Of a stretch of DNA of 64,000 bases, positions 45,789 through 55,631 are shown in pieces (position 1 is the first letter of the stretch; each line of letters begins with the position of its first letter). The translations under genes and the position numbers were made by a program. Under the pieces are notes generated by a model, which was not told where the DNA came from, did no database searches, and was given only the letters and a program-made list of their open reading frames with translations. Origin of the DNA: Campylobacter majalis (lineage in GTDB: Bacteria; Campylobacterota; Campylobacteria; Campylobacterales; Campylobacteraceae); contig NZ_CAJHOF010000001.1 of the NCBI RefSeq assembly GCF_905120465.1, forward strand, positions 141,643 to 205,642, written 5' to 3'.

Positions 45789-47421
45789 ATTTTCTAAAAT
45801 TATCTGTTAATTGCGGATTTAAAAGAGCGTCAAAAAGCTCTGATATTTTAATCTCATTTTTAAAAAGTGCGCGATAAACAACGTAGTTTGCAAGAACTTT
45901 CTTGCCATATAGCCTACTCTCAGCATACGGCACTAGCTCCATTGACAAAAATGGCTCGTATTTACCAGCTTTAAACATATCATCTTTGGTTATTAAACGC
46001 TTTGTAAAACCAATACCGCCATTATAAGCATAAGCGATAAATAACGGATGATAAAGGTATTTTTCTAAGTAATTTAAGTGATGATTTGCAAAAGTATAAG
46101 CAACATCTGGCCTAAACATATGATCTTCATCAAAATCTGGTATTTTTAGCTCTTTTTTGCCAATCGCATTTGCCAAAAATGGCATAAACTGCATAGTCCC
46201 AAGTGCATATGATGTCGAAACAACGGCTGGTAAAAATAGGCTTTCTTGACGAGCTATGGCAAAAATCAATGCTTTTCTAATGTCATTTGTAAAATTTAAA
46301 GCATCATTTTCAGGAATAATATAGTAATGCTTTTTATATCCATTTGCTTTTTGCATAAAATACACATACGCAGCCACACTATCTATAGTGTAAAATTCCC
46401 TTGCCTTTGCCTCTAGTTGCTCCTTGTCTAATTTCTCAGCGCTATTTGCCACACTAACCCACGTAAATGGATTAGTTATATCCGGCTCATTGTTATTTTG
46501 TTTTTTTGGTCTTGGCACATACACATCAAATGGCTCGGCACCAGTAATTTCTTTGGCATAAAGTGAGTAGATGTTTATATCAGTGCTATTTGCTAGTTCA
46601 TGCAAAATGCTATCATCGCCTAATAAATATAGCCAAAATTTTGCATTATCCTTTTGCGAGGCAAACTCATATGTATTGAGTGCGGCTTTAAAATACAGCT
46701 TAGCCATACTCTCATCGCCAAGAGTTACGGCATTTATGCCTAGATAAAATGCATCGTTTTTACTTGTTATCTCAGGAGTTATTAACAAAAAATTGCTTCT
46801 TAAAACGTCTTGTTCTCGTTTCATTACCAAATTTATCAAAAACTGTGTAAAACCCTTTGTTTTATAAAGCTCATCCATAAAATTTTGACTTAATTTAAAG
46901 CTAAATTTATCTGTTTTTAACTCATCGCTAATCGCATTATAATAGCCCAAAAACTCAGCCGCAAAACCAAACTCATATAAAGTAAAAGCTGGATTTTTTG
47001 TATTTAAAGCACTTAAAATTTTAGATTTTTTAGGATGAGAGTTTACTAAATTTAAACTTAATATCTCGCGTGTAGTTTTATCTAGCTTTAGACTATAAGC
47101 CACTGTGGTTAGTGCGTTTTGGCAAGTAGCATTTGCGTCAATTATATTTTTTGAATTAACTTTAGCACAATTTCCTACAACACGTTTTGGCGGGATAATT
47201 TTTTGTATAGATTTTTTAACACTTCCAGCATCCCTATATAGCTGTTTTGATAGCTCATATACCTGCTCTTTGCTTGGATTTGCCTCGTTTATTAAGCGAT
47301 TTATATAATAATCCTTTGCCAAGCTTTTTGGCTTAGTCTTTAATTCATCGTAGCTTAAAACGCCACCATTTAGCCAAGCAAAACAAAGAGTAATTAAACT
47401 ACAAAGACGAAGCAAAATCAA
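45787..47421 (-). CDS. slt: Soluble lytic murein transglycosylase
   Basis: This 544-residue exported enzyme cleaves peptidoglycan to 1,6-anhydro products. It has an N-terminal signal ([17 protein letters not shown]), a long alpha-helical superhelix, and the C-terminal SLT domain with catalytic Glu in FAIARQESLFLPAVVSTSYALGTMQFMP (about residue 385; I split this motif region at the Glu of QES) and AYNGG. It overlaps the YggT gene by 23 bases. The order slt-yggT-gltX matches C. jejuni. Confidence 0.93.
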   Translation of the reverse strand: MILLRLCSLITLCFAWLNGGVLSYDELKTKPKSLAKDYYINRLINEANPSKEQVYELSKQLYRDAGSVKKSIQKIIPPKRVVGNCAKVNSKNIIDANATCQNALTTVAYSLKLDKTTREILSLNLVNSHPKKSKILSALNTKNPAFTLYEFGFAAEFLGYYNAISDELKTDKFSFKLSQNFMDELYKTKGFTQFLINLVMKREQDVLRSNFLLITPEITSKNDAFYLGINAVTLGDESMAKLYFKAALNTYEFASQKDNAKFWLYLLGDDSILHELANSTDINIYSLYAKEITGAEPFDVYVPRPKKQNNNEPDITNPFTWVSVANSAEKLDKEQLEAKAREFYTIDSVAAYVYFMQKANGYKKHYYIIPENDALNFTNDIRKALIFAIARQESLFLPAVVSTSYALGTMQFMPFLANAIGKKELKIPDFDEDHMFRPDVAYTFANHHLNYLEKYLYHPLFIAYAYNGGIGFTKRLITKDDMFKAGKYEPFLSMELVPYAESRLYGKKVLANYVVYRALFKNEIKISELFDALLNPQLTDNFRK

Positions 47422-47695
47422 GAAGCAACCTTACAAAAAATAAGTCTATAAAATGAAGCGATAAAAGCAATATGACAGGCGTTAGATCCAACCCTCCAAA
47501 TACAGTTTTTGGTAAAATTTTACGCACCAAAGCATAGGCTGGTTCGGTTAAGCGATAAAGTAGCTGAACTATTGGATTATACGGATCTGGTCTAACCCAA
47601 CTAAAAAGGGCTGAGATGATTATAATCCATGTATATATTTGTATAACGCTGTGTAAAATATTTGCAACGGCAAATAAAAATGTCGAAAGTATCAT
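47399..47695 (-). CDS. YggT-family membrane protein
   Basis: This 98-residue protein has two hydrophobic helical regions and the YggT motif [20 protein letters not shown] between them (about residues 33-52). Family members are linked to osmotic tolerance or cell division/plastid-type functions, but the role here is unknown. It overlaps gltX by 4 bases and slt by 23. Confidence 0.88.
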   Translation of the reverse strand: MILSTFLFAVANILHSVIQIYTWIIIISALFSWVRPDPYNPIVQLLYRLTEPAYALVRKILPKTVFGGLDLTPVILLLSLHFIDLFFVRLLLDFASSL

Positions 47696-48987
47696 CTTGC
47701 TATCTCCTTAATGTCGTTTTTTATCAGCACATATAACTCACTAAGCTCTGGTCCGTGAAACTCGCCTGTCAAAAGATATCTAAGCGGCATAAAAAAGTTC
47801 TTGCCTTTTAAACCAGAAGCACTCATAAGCTCTTTTTTAAACTCATCATAAGTTTGGCAATCTTTTATATTTTTTACACAATTTTTAAGTATCTCAAACT
47901 CATCTGCAAACTCATCTGGAGTTGATTTTGGCGAATATAATTTATTTATTTTATCTGCAATCTCAGGCAAAAGTGAGCTTTCTTGAGTATAAAATTTCAC
48001 CAAACAAGCTCTATTTTCGCTAAGCCCTGTTAGCTCTGATAAACGCTCATTTGAAGCAAGTTTTATATGCTCACGATTTACATGTTCTAGTTTTGCGATA
48101 TCAAATTTAGCTGGTGAGCGTGAAATTTTAGCTATATCAAACCACTTTGTAGCCTCTTTGATGGTAAAAATTTCGCATGGAGTTTTGTTGCCAAGCAAAA
48201 TCAAATAATTTGCTATCGCCTCTGGCATAAAACCATGCTCAAGCATCCACTTAACGCTACTTGCATCATCTCGTTTGCTCATTTTTTTGCCATTTTCATT
48301 TAATATAATAGGCAAATGTGCATAACCAATCTTATCCGTATAGCCCAAAGCTTCTCGTATAAGCTCTTGCTTTGGAGTGTTGCTTACATGATCTTCGCCC
48401 CTAATTACATAGCTAACACCACTTAGCATATCATCAACCGCACATGCAAAGTTGTAAGTAGGCGTCTTATCAGCACGCATTATCACAAAGCTATCCACAG
48501 CGTCTGGCTCAAAGCTTAACTCACCCTTAATCGCATCTGTAAAACTCATAGTTTTTGTTGGTTTTTTCATGCGTATAACAAATGGTTTTTCGTTATTTAG
48601 CACCTCTTCGTCGCTTAATCTTTCACAAGTGCCATCATATCTATACGCACGACTCTCATCTTTAGCCTTTTGTTTTTTTGCTTCAAGCTCAGCCTCAGTG
48701 CAAAAACATGCAAACGCCTTTTTATCTATCATGAGCTTTGAAGCTAATTGGCGATGAAATTTTAAATTTTCACTCTGTATGTATATATGTTTTGGATGTA
48801 TATCAAATTTAGCTAAAATTTCAATTATCTCTTTCTCTTTTCCCTTGATATTTCGCTCAGTATCGGTATCTTCGATACGCAAAATAAAATCTTTGCCATT
48901 TTTAATCGCACAAATATAATTAAAAATAGCAGCACGTAAATTTCCAATATGCATATCACCTGTTGGCGATGGTGCAAAACGATACAT
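47692..48987 (-). CDS. gltX: Glutamyl-tRNA synthetase
   Basis: This 431-residue class I synthetase has [18 protein letters not shown] (HIGH motif HIGN) and [11 protein letters not shown] (KMSKS-type). Campylobacterota usually carry two GltX enzymes, one of which charges tRNA-Gln for the amidotransferase route; this copy matches the C. jejuni gltX next to yggT and slt. Which tRNA it prefers cannot be decided here. Confidence 0.94.
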   Translation of the reverse strand: MYRFAPSPTGDMHIGNLRAAIFNYICAIKNGKDFILRIEDTDTERNIKGKEKEIIEILAKFDIHPKHIYIQSENLKFHRQLASKLMIDKKAFACFCTEAELEAKKQKAKDESRAYRYDGTCERLSDEEVLNNEKPFVIRMKKPTKTMSFTDAIKGELSFEPDAVDSFVIMRADKTPTYNFACAVDDMLSGVSYVIRGEDHVSNTPKQELIREALGYTDKIGYAHLPIILNENGKKMSKRDDASSVKWMLEHGFMPEAIANYLILLGNKTPCEIFTIKEATKWFDIAKISRSPAKFDIAKLEHVNREHIKLASNERLSELTGLSENRACLVKFYTQESSLLPEIADKINKLYSPKSTPDEFADEFEILKNCVKNIKDCQTYDEFKKELMSASGLKGKNFFMPLRYLLTGEFHGPELSELYVLIKNDIKEIAR

Positions 48988-49119
48988 TATTATATCCTTA
49001 ATATTTATTTTAATTTAAAACGTAGATTATACCATAATACGCTTTTGCTAAATTTTAATTTTTATCATTTACAAAGTTTTATTTAAGTAAAATCGCCAAA
49101 ATTTTAATAAGGAGAGTAG

Positions 49120-49521
49120 ATGGGTTTCATCAAAGAATTTAAAGAATTTGCTGTTAGAGGCAATGTCATTGATATGGCAGTAGGTGTTGTGATTGGCGGA
49201 GCTTTTGGCAAAATAGTGTCATCATTAGTAAGCGATGTAATAATGCCAATAGTTGGTGTGCTAACTGGTGGCGTTAATTTTACGGATTATAAATTTACAC
49301 TAAAAGATGCCGCTGAAGGTGTCGAAGCTGTGACAATAAATTACGGCAATTTTATTCAGACAATGGTTGATTTTACAATAATAGCATTTTGTATATTTTG
49401 TGCCATCAAAGCCATAAATAAACTTAAAAAAGAAGAACCAGTAAAAGAAGAAGAACCAGCTCCAACACCAGCTGACATCTTGCTATTAACAGAGATAAGA
49501 GACCTACTAAAGAAAAACTAA
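49120..49521 (+). CDS. mscL: Large-conductance mechanosensitive channel
   Basis: This 133-residue channel opens under membrane tension to release solutes in osmotic downshock. Features are the N-terminal helix ([21 protein letters not shown]), TM1 with the Gly-rich pore lining ([22 protein letters not shown]), TM2 (about residues 80-100) and a charged C-terminal bundle with a Pro/Glu linker ([14 protein letters not shown]). Ribosome site AAGGAGAG. A hairpin terminator follows. Confidence 0.96.
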   Translation: MGFIKEFKEFAVRGNVIDMAVGVVIGGAFGKIVSSLVSDVIMPIVGVLTGGVNFTDYKFTLKDAAEGVEAVTINYGNFIQTMVDFTIIAFCIFCAIKAINKLKKEEPVKEEEPAPTPADILLLTEIRDLLKKN

Positions 49522-49524
49522 ATT

Positions 49525-49546
49525 TACCGCCTAAAATGGGGCGGTA
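49525..49546 (+). terminator. Terminator after mscL
   Basis: The stem TACCGCC/GGCGGTA with an 8-base loop begins 4 bases after the mscL stop and is followed by ACAATTCTTTTAT. Confidence 0.75.
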
Positions 49547-49601
49547 ACAATTCTTTTATATTTATTTTGCTATCATTTACCTAAAAATTAAAGGCAAGAT
49601 C

Positions 49602-50240
49602 ATGATAGAAAAAATACCTATGTTTAACTTCTTAAACGATGATGAAATTTCTAGATTAAAAGATATCAGCACAATCAAAAAATATAAAAAAGGCGAGTTT
49701 TTATTTATGGAGGGTGATGAGCCAAAGTGGTTGATATTTTTACTCACTGGCTCAGTTAGACTATACAAAAATAACGCAAAAGGCAAAGAGATTTTTTTGC
49801 ATCAATTAAGTCCAATGAATTTCGTAGCAGAATTAGCAAATTTTGAAAACATAGCGTATCCAGCAAATGCCGTATTTACAACATCTAGCGAAGTGCTTAA
49901 GATAGATTATGTGAAATTTTATAACGAGTTTTTAACCAAACCAAAAATGGCAATAGCAATCATAAAGTCACTATCTCAAAAACTAAAAATAACAAGCGAC
50001 GTGCTTCATCAAGAATTAGTTCTTAACTCAGAGGCTAGAGTGGCAAAATTTATACTAAATCACGAAGATTTATTTAATGAGCTAAAACACGCCAAAATAG
50101 CGTCTATACTAAATATCACACCAGAAACATTTTCAAGAATTTTAAACAAATTTAAAACTCAAGGGGTAATAAAACTAACAGAAGGAAACATAATATCAAC
50201 AAAAAATAAACAAAGCTTGATTAACATAATGGATGGATAA
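49602..50240 (+). CDS. Crp/Fnr-family transcription regulator
   Basis: This 212-residue protein has a cyclic-nucleotide-binding-like beta-barrel (residues about 12-120, with YKKGEFLFMEGDEPKWLIFLL), a dimerisation helix and a C-terminal winged helix (AKIASILNITPETFSRILNKFKTQGVI). No N-terminal Cys cluster exists, so it is not an oxygen-sensing FNR. The effector is unknown; NssR-like or other redox/NO sensing is possible. It stands alone, and its target genes cannot be told from position, though mscL is directly upstream. Confidence 0.85.
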   Translation: MIEKIPMFNFLNDDEISRLKDISTIKKYKKGEFLFMEGDEPKWLIFLLTGSVRLYKNNAKGKEIFLHQLSPMNFVAELANFENIAYPANAVFTTSSEVLKIDYVKFYNEFLTKPKMAIAIIKSLSQKLKITSDVLHQELVLNSEARVAKFILNHEDLFNELKHAKIASILNITPETFSRILNKFKTQGVIKLTEGNIISTKNKQSLINIMDG

Positions 50241-50314
50241 TTTATCATAAATTTTTACTATATTTAAACAAAATCAACTCTGTGTGATCTAGTAAATTTT
50301 ATGTAGCATAAGCT

Positions 50315-50346
50315 AAAGGCATTAATTTATAAAATTTAATGCCTTT
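50315..50346. terminator. Bidirectional terminator between crp/fnr-type gene and ychF
   Basis: The stem AAAGGCATTAA/TTAATGCCTTT with an A/T loop lies between convergent genes, with A and T tracts on either side. Confidence 0.8.
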
Positions 50347-50358
50347 AAAAACTATATT

Positions 50359-51462
50359 CTAGACGTTAAATCTAAAATGCATCACATCGCCATCTTTTAC
50401 GATGTAGTCTTTGCCCTCAAGTCGCATTTTACCAGCCTCTTTTGAGCCATTTTCACCGCCACAAGCGATATAATCATCATACGCGATAACCTCGGCTCTA
50501 ATAAATCCACGCTCAAAGTCATTGTGTATCACACTAGCAGCCTTTGGGGCCTTCCAGCCATTTGTGATAGTCCAAGCTCTTACTTCAACCACTCCAGCGG
50601 TAAAGTAGCTGATTAAATTTAACTTTGCAAAGCTCGTGCGAATAATCTTTTCAAGTCCGCTCTCATCAGCTCCAAGCGAGTTTAAAAGCTCGTGTGCTTC
50701 CTCATCATCAAGTCCCACAAGCTCCTCTTCTATCTTTGCACATAGCTTTATAACCTCGTGATTAGATTTTGCCGCATAATCTCGTAAAATTTTAACATAC
50801 TCATTATCCTCGCTAAGTCCGTCTTCATCGACGTTTGCACCATATATCACCTCTTTTGCTGAAAGCAGACGAAGCTCTTTATTTAGCGTGATAAAGCTCT
50901 CACTATCACGCCCTTCAAAGCTACTCGCACTCTTGCCATCATTTAGGTGAGAGATGAGAGAATTTACAAGCTCGAGTGTCTCTTTTGAGCCTTTAACATT
51001 TGCCTTTACTTCACGTGCTAAACGCTCAGTTTTTTTATTAAGCTGCTCGATGTCTGCTAAAATCAGCTCAGTTTGAATAATCTCTATATCACGCACAGGA
51101 TCTACGCTACCTTCAACGTGAGTGATGTTTTCATCATCAAAACAACGCACTATGTGAAGTATGACCTCAGTTTCGCGGATATTTGATAGAAATTTATTGC
51201 CAAGTCCCTCGCCCTTACTTGCACCCTTTACAAGCCCTGCGATATCGACAAACTCGATTGTTGAGTATTGGATTTTGTTTGGATTTACGATTTTGGCTAG
51301 TTCATTTAAACGCTTATCAGGCACTGGCACTATTGCCTTATTTGGCTCGATCGTGCAAAACGGATAGTTTGCACTTTCTGCGTTTTGAGCCTTGGTTAAG
51401 GCGTTAAAAGTCGTTGATTTACCGACATTTGGAAGTCCTACGATACCAACTGAAAGACCCAT
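50359..51462 (-). CDS. ychF: Redox-regulated ATPase/GTPase YchF
   Basis: This 367-residue Obg-like P-loop protein has GLPNVGKSTTFNAL (G1), DIAGLVKGASKGEGLG (G3), a coiled-coil insert and a C-terminal TGS domain (AWTITNGWKAPKAA onward, FERGFIRAEVIAYDDY). Members associate with ribosomes and stress responses and often prefer ATP. The order ychF-pepA-dedA-apt matches C. jejuni. Confidence 0.96.
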   Translation of the reverse strand: MGLSVGIVGLPNVGKSTTFNALTKAQNAESANYPFCTIEPNKAIVPVPDKRLNELAKIVNPNKIQYSTIEFVDIAGLVKGASKGEGLGNKFLSNIRETEVILHIVRCFDDENITHVEGSVDPVRDIEIIQTELILADIEQLNKKTERLAREVKANVKGSKETLELVNSLISHLNDGKSASSFEGRDSESFITLNKELRLLSAKEVIYGANVDEDGLSEDNEYVKILRDYAAKSNHEVIKLCAKIEEELVGLDDEEAHELLNSLGADESGLEKIIRTSFAKLNLISYFTAGVVEVRAWTITNGWKAPKAASVIHNDFERGFIRAEVIAYDDYIACGGENGSKEAGKMRLEGKDYIVKDGDVMHFRFNV

Positions 51463-51573
51463 TATCTATTTTCTCCTTGTTATCTCACTTTATAAGCCCT
51501 ATTTTGCATATATTAATAGCAAAATTTAGCTATTTATCTCACAATCGCAACTTTTTACGTCGCGTTTTTAAAT

Positions 51574-53028
51574 TTACTTCATCTCTTTTGCAAGAGCGTT
51601 TAGGTAGTATAAGTTCATCCTAACTCCAGCACCACTAGCCCCTGCTTGATTATACCCCCACGCTTTTTGCACAAAGGCAGGTCCTGCGATATCTTGGTGC
51701 ATCCACTTATCTTTATACTCATCTTTGATAAATTTTTCTAAAAACAATCCAGCCGTTATCGCACCACCGTATCGACTAGACGCCGCATTGCTAACGTCTG
51801 CGATAGGGCTTTTGATAAGCTCTTTTAGATGCTCGTTAAAATAAAGCGGAGTTGTTAGCTCGCCACTTATCTTTACGCATTTATGAAATTCCTCTTTTAG
51901 CTCGTCATTTACGCCCATTAGCCCTGAGGTATATTCGCCAACGCCAACCACACAAGCACCAGTAAGTGTAGCCATGTCAATTAGCAAATCAGGCTTAAAA
52001 TCTTGCGCATAGCTAAGGCAATCAGCTAGCACCAAGCGCCCCTCAGCGTCTGTGTTTTTTATCTCGATGCTTACACCACTTCGTGAAATCAGCACATCAT
52101 CAGGTTTGTATGCGTTGCCACCTATCATATTTTCAGTAGCACCCAAAATCGCATGAATCTCAAACGGCAATTCCATCTCGCTCACGCCTTTTATGATGCC
52201 AAGTGCTGCTGCTGCACCGCTTTTATCAGCCTTCATGGTGCACATATAATCAGCCGGTTTTAAGCTAAGCCCACCGCTGTCATATGTAAGTCCTTTACCA
52301 ACAAAGATTATGCGTTTTTTAGCGTTTTTTGGTTTGTAAATTAGATGAATTAACCTTGGCGGATGGCATGAAGCACGATTTACCGCCAAAAAGGCGTTCA
52401 TTTTCTCTTTTTGTAAAAATTTCTCATCATAAACTTTGCAAGTTACATTTTTTAACTCTTTTGCAAGGTTTTGGGCATCCTGAGCCATCTTAAGCGGAGT
52501 GTAAATTTCAGGGATTTCATTTACTATATCTTTTGTGAAATTTGTCGCATTTGCGATGATTTGAGCGTTGTTTAGCCCAATTTGTGCTTTTTGTAAATCA
52601 ATCTCTTTGCCATCAAACTCATCGGTGCTAAAAGTCACATTTTTTAACTTACAACTCTCTTTTTTCTCTTTATATCTATTAAATTCATACGAACCAAGTG
52701 CAAAGCCCTCAACAATAGATTGAAAGCTCATTTTATCGCAACCAGCCAAATATGAGTTAAGTTTTACGTTTTTTACATCTAAGTTTTTTATAATCTCATA
52801 AGCCTTTGCACCTGCCAAACGAAGCTGTTCATACTCAAGTGTTTTTAAGCCGATGTATAGCGTTTTACTCTCTTGAACCAAGCAACTACCAACACCGTCA
52901 AAACCTAAAAATTTAAATATCTTTGCATCTTTTATAAATTTATGTTTTAAGTTTTTATCTACAACAAAAACCACTGTCAAATCAGCCTTAATCTTATCAA
53001 TAGGCTTAGCTAGTATTTCAAATACCAT
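51574..53028 (-). CDS. pepA: Leucyl aminopeptidase
   Basis: This 484-residue M17 metallopeptidase has the signature NTDAEGRLVLADCL (metal ligands Asp and Glu), and earlier GKGLTYDSGGLSLKP and MKADKSGAAAALGI (catalytic Lys and metal Asp). The N-terminal alpha/beta domain spans about residues 1-165. It trims N-terminal residues from peptides; some members also bind DNA. The start overlaps the dedA gene by 11 bases. Confidence 0.95.
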   Translation of the reverse strand: MVFEILAKPIDKIKADLTVVFVVDKNLKHKFIKDAKIFKFLGFDGVGSCLVQESKTLYIGLKTLEYEQLRLAGAKAYEIIKNLDVKNVKLNSYLAGCDKMSFQSIVEGFALGSYEFNRYKEKKESCKLKNVTFSTDEFDGKEIDLQKAQIGLNNAQIIANATNFTKDIVNEIPEIYTPLKMAQDAQNLAKELKNVTCKVYDEKFLQKEKMNAFLAVNRASCHPPRLIHLIYKPKNAKKRIIFVGKGLTYDSGGLSLKPADYMCTMKADKSGAAAALGIIKGVSEMELPFEIHAILGATENMIGGNAYKPDDVLISRSGVSIEIKNTDAEGRLVLADCLSYAQDFKPDLLIDMATLTGACVVGVGEYTSGLMGVNDELKEEFHKCVKISGELTTPLYFNEHLKELIKSPIADVSNAASSRYGGAITAGLFLEKFIKDEYKDKWMHQDIAGPAFVQKAWGYNQAGASGAGVRMNLYYLNALAKEMK

Positions 53029-53635
53029 TTGTTTCCTTTAAATGTTTTTCTCTTATTATTTTTCTATTATTTAATATATTGTTTTCAAATTTTTTAAACG
53101 CATACACAACAATTGCCAAAAACATTCCAACAACTGGTAATGCGTAATACCAATGCTCTTTTGCCATGCCTAAAATATCAAGTATATGCTCTCCTAAAAA
53201 ATAAGCTGGTATTATCGTAATAGCAGCCCATGCCCATGCACTAAATAAATTTATAATTGCAAATTTTTTAGCACTATATCTTGTTAGTCCAATACTCATT
53301 GGCAAAATTGTCCTAAGCCCATATAAGTAACGTTGTATAAAGATAATTGGCGAACCATATTTTTTCATAAGAAGATGTGCTATTGCGAATTTTCGTCTTT
53401 GTGAGCGAAGTTTTTTATTAATGTATTTTTTATTGTATCGCCCTATATAAAAATAAAGCTGATCCCCAGCAAAGCCACCAAGTCCAGCAATAAATACAGC
53501 TAAACCAACATTCATATTACCAGTATGAGATAAAATCCCACCCATTATAAGTGCCATCTCACCCTCAAGCATACACCATAAAAACAGTATTATATATCCG
53601 TAAGTCTTTATAAGTTCTATTAAAAGCTCTTCCAT
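53018..53635 (-). CDS. DedA-family membrane protein
   Basis: This 205-residue protein of the DedA/VTT (SNARE-associated) family has four to five membrane helices with the conserved GGFAGDQLYFYIGRY and FIQRYLYGLRTILPMSIGLTR segments (Gly- and Arg-rich half-helix region). Family members act as lipid flippases or in undecaprenyl-phosphate recycling. Which lipid is moved here is unknown. It overlaps pepA and is 4 bases from apt. Confidence 0.88.
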   Translation of the reverse strand: MEELLIELIKTYGYIILFLWCMLEGEMALIMGGILSHTGNMNVGLAVFIAGLGGFAGDQLYFYIGRYNKKYINKKLRSQRRKFAIAHLLMKKYGSPIIFIQRYLYGLRTILPMSIGLTRYSAKKFAIINLFSAWAWAAITIIPAYFLGEHILDILGMAKEHWYYALPVVGMFLAIVVYAFKKFENNILNNRKIIREKHLKETNGI

Positions 53636-53638
53636 ATA

Positions 53639-54187
53639 CTATATCTCTAAAACACTATATACACTTGTTAAATCACTTAAAATTTTATCTCCGCCAAGCT
53701 CTTTTAAGTTAATTAAAAAACAGGCTTCAATACAATTTGCATCGGTTTGTTTTATAAGTTCAACCGAAGCCTTTGCTGTACCACCAGTTGCAATTAGATC
53801 ATCTATTAGCAAAACTTTAGCATTTTTTATACGCGAAAATGCATCTATATGCATCTGCACCTCATCTATTCCGTATTCTAGTGTATATTTTTGTGAAATT
53901 GTAATGTATGGTAATTTTTTTGGTTTTCTAATCGGCACAAAACCAACGCCAAGTCTATCTGCTAGTGCCGAACCAAATATAAAACCACGACTCTCAATCC
54001 CAACAACAAAATCAAGATTGTATTTAGCATATCTGCTTTCTAAATGATTAAGCAAAAATTTAAAAGCATGCTTATCATTTAAAAGCGTTGTGATATCACG
54101 AAACACAATGCCTGGTTTTGGAAAATCGTTGATTATTCGCACCGAATTTAATAAATAATCTTTATCTTTTTGATCTAAAACATCCAT
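53639..54187 (-). CDS. apt: Adenine phosphoribosyltransferase
   Basis: This salvage enzyme of about 182 residues makes AMP from adenine and PRPP. Motifs are [25 protein letters not shown] and the PRPP loop [17 protein letters not shown] choose the ATG at 54187 (MDVLDQK), which follows GGAGATAAT; the frame continues to 54214 without conserved residues. Confidence 0.94.
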   Translation of the reverse strand: MDVLDQKDKDYLLNSVRIINDFPKPGIVFRDITTLLNDKHAFKFLLNHLESRYAKYNLDFVVGIESRGFIFGSALADRLGVGFVPIRKPKKLPYITISQKYTLEYGIDEVQMHIDAFSRIKNAKVLLIDDLIATGGTAKASVELIKQTDANCIEACFLINLKELGGDKILSDLTSVYSVLEI

Positions 54188-54197
54188 ATTATCTCCA

Positions 54198-54527
54198 TTA
54201 CAACAACGCTTCAATTTTGCCCTCTAGCTCACGTATACGCCCTCTTAACTTATCATTTTCAAGACGATATTGAGAATTTCTAGTTCGCAAAGATGTTACG
54301 TCGTTTTTTGTTTTGTTTAGCTCTTCTGTTAATATATCAATATTTCCTAAGCTTCGTTGTAGCTGGATTTGTAGTTTTCTAATAACAATCTCAGTGTCGT
54401 GAAGATTATTTTTCATAAAATCCTTTGTAGAGCGCTCTTTTTTAAGTAGCGTTTTAAAATAAAACACCATAACAACCAAGTAGATACTAACACAAATTAA
54501 AGTCGTTACTAATAACCATTCTCCCAT
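54198..54527 (-). CDS. Membrane-anchored coiled-coil protein
   Basis: This 109-residue protein has one N-terminal transmembrane helix ([20 protein letters not shown]) and a long coiled coil with heptad-like Leu spacing (residues 40-108). It sits between rpiB and apt, where C. jejuni also has a short gene. Function unknown; a scaffold or cell-envelope spacer is possible. The start overlaps no gene; rpiB ends one base upstream. Confidence 0.72.
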   Translation of the reverse strand: MGEWLLVTTLICVSIYLVVMVFYFKTLLKKERSTKDFMKNNLHDTEIVIRKLQIQLQRSLGNIDILTEELNKTKNDVTSLRTRNSQYRLENDKLRGRIRELEGKIEALL

Positions 54528-54528
54528 T

Positions 54529-54954
54529 TTATGCTCTTTTTATGTTTATTTTTTCAACACGCCTTTGGTGTCTTTGTCCTAAAAATTTTGTATTTAAAAA
54601 CACATTTATCATCTCAAATGCAATCTCTTCACCAATAACTCTGGCACCAAATGATATTACATTTGCATTATTATGTTCTCTTGCTAGCCTAGCTGTCGTG
54701 ACATCGTGACACAAGGCACAGCGTATATTTTCATGTCTGTTTGCAGCGATACTTATGCCAATTCCTGTGCCACATATTAATATGCCAAAATTTTGCCCTA
54801 TTTTATCAGCTAAATCGTGCGAATAATCAGGATAATCCACACTAACATCTGCACTATTAGTGCCTAAATCAATAAACTCAATTTCACTAAAATTTTGCTT
54901 AATACGCTCTTTTAGTGTGTATCCTGCGTGATCACTTGCTATAAAAATTTTCAT
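54529..54954 (-). CDS. rpiB: Ribose-5-phosphate isomerase B
   Basis: This 141-residue RpiB/LacAB sugar isomerase has FIASDHAGYTLKE at the N-terminus, catalytic Cys in GILICGTGIGISIAANR, and HDVTTARLAREHNNANVISFGAR. It interconverts ribose-5-phosphate and ribulose-5-phosphate in the pentose phosphate pathway. Confidence 0.95.
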   Translation of the reverse strand: MKIFIASDHAGYTLKERIKQNFSEIEFIDLGTNSADVSVDYPDYSHDLADKIGQNFGILICGTGIGISIAANRHENIRCALCHDVTTARLAREHNNANVISFGARVIGEEIAFEMINVFLNTKFLGQRHQRRVEKINIKRA

Positions 54955-54983
54955 TTTTCTACCCCAAAAAGCTAAAATTATAC

Positions 54984-55631
54984 CTATAACATTGCTAAAA
55001 AATACTTAAACACGTATCTAATTGGAGCAAAAACATAATCACTAATAGGGCTTATTAAAATAACAACAAGTATTATCATGCCATATCTTTCAAGCGATGA
55101 AATTTTGGTCGCAATATTTTTATATCCAAGCATAGCTAGAGTGTAGATCAATGCTTTTGAACCATCAAGTGGTGGAATGGGATATAAATTAAATAGTGCT
55201 AAAAATAAATTTACACTAAACAAAATAAACAAAAAATAACCAATATCTTGCCCTAGAAATTCCACAAAATTTATCACCAAAAATAGCGATGTGATAGCCA
55301 AAATCAAGTTATAAAATATCCCGGCTAACGCCACATATACACCAGCCATATATCCGCCATTTCTAATCACAACAGACATATTTACAGGCACAGGCTTAGC
55401 CCATCCAAACGCCATACCAGTGCTAAAATATAGCAACGAAGGCACAACAATAGTGCCTAGCGGATCAACGTGTTTTATAGGATTTATACTCAAACGCCCT
55501 AGGTTTTTTGCTGTGCTATCTCCAAATTTATAAGCGATAAATCCATGCATTATCTCATGACCAACAATAGCAATGATTAATGAAACTATTAAAAAAACGA
55601 GCCTTTGAATATCAATACTTGAAAAATCCAT
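54984..55631 (-). CDS. Site-2 protease-type membrane metalloprotease (M50)
   Basis: This 215-residue rhomboid-sized intramembrane protease has four to five helices, the zinc-binding HEIMH (IVGHEIMHGFIAYKFGD, about residue 25) and the second motif NLYPIPPLDGSKAL (about residue 150) with the Asp ligand. Substrate unknown; the short M50B forms are common in Campylobacterota. It starts at the base where lepB ends. Confidence 0.9.
   Translation of the reverse strand: MDFSSIDIQRLVFLIVSLIIAIVGHEIMHGFIAYKFGDSTAKNLGRLSINPIKHVDPLGTIVVPSLLYFSTGMAFGWAKPVPVNMSVVIRNGGYMAGVYVALAGIFYNLILAITSLFLVINFVEFLGQDIGYFLFILFSVNLFLALFNLYPIPPLDGSKALIYTLAMLGYKNIATKISSLERYGMIILVVILISPISDYVFAPIRYVFKYFLAML

Noticed and set aside
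49602..50240. Oxygen-sensing FNR
   Set aside because: The N-terminal Cys residues needed for an Fe-S cluster are absent.
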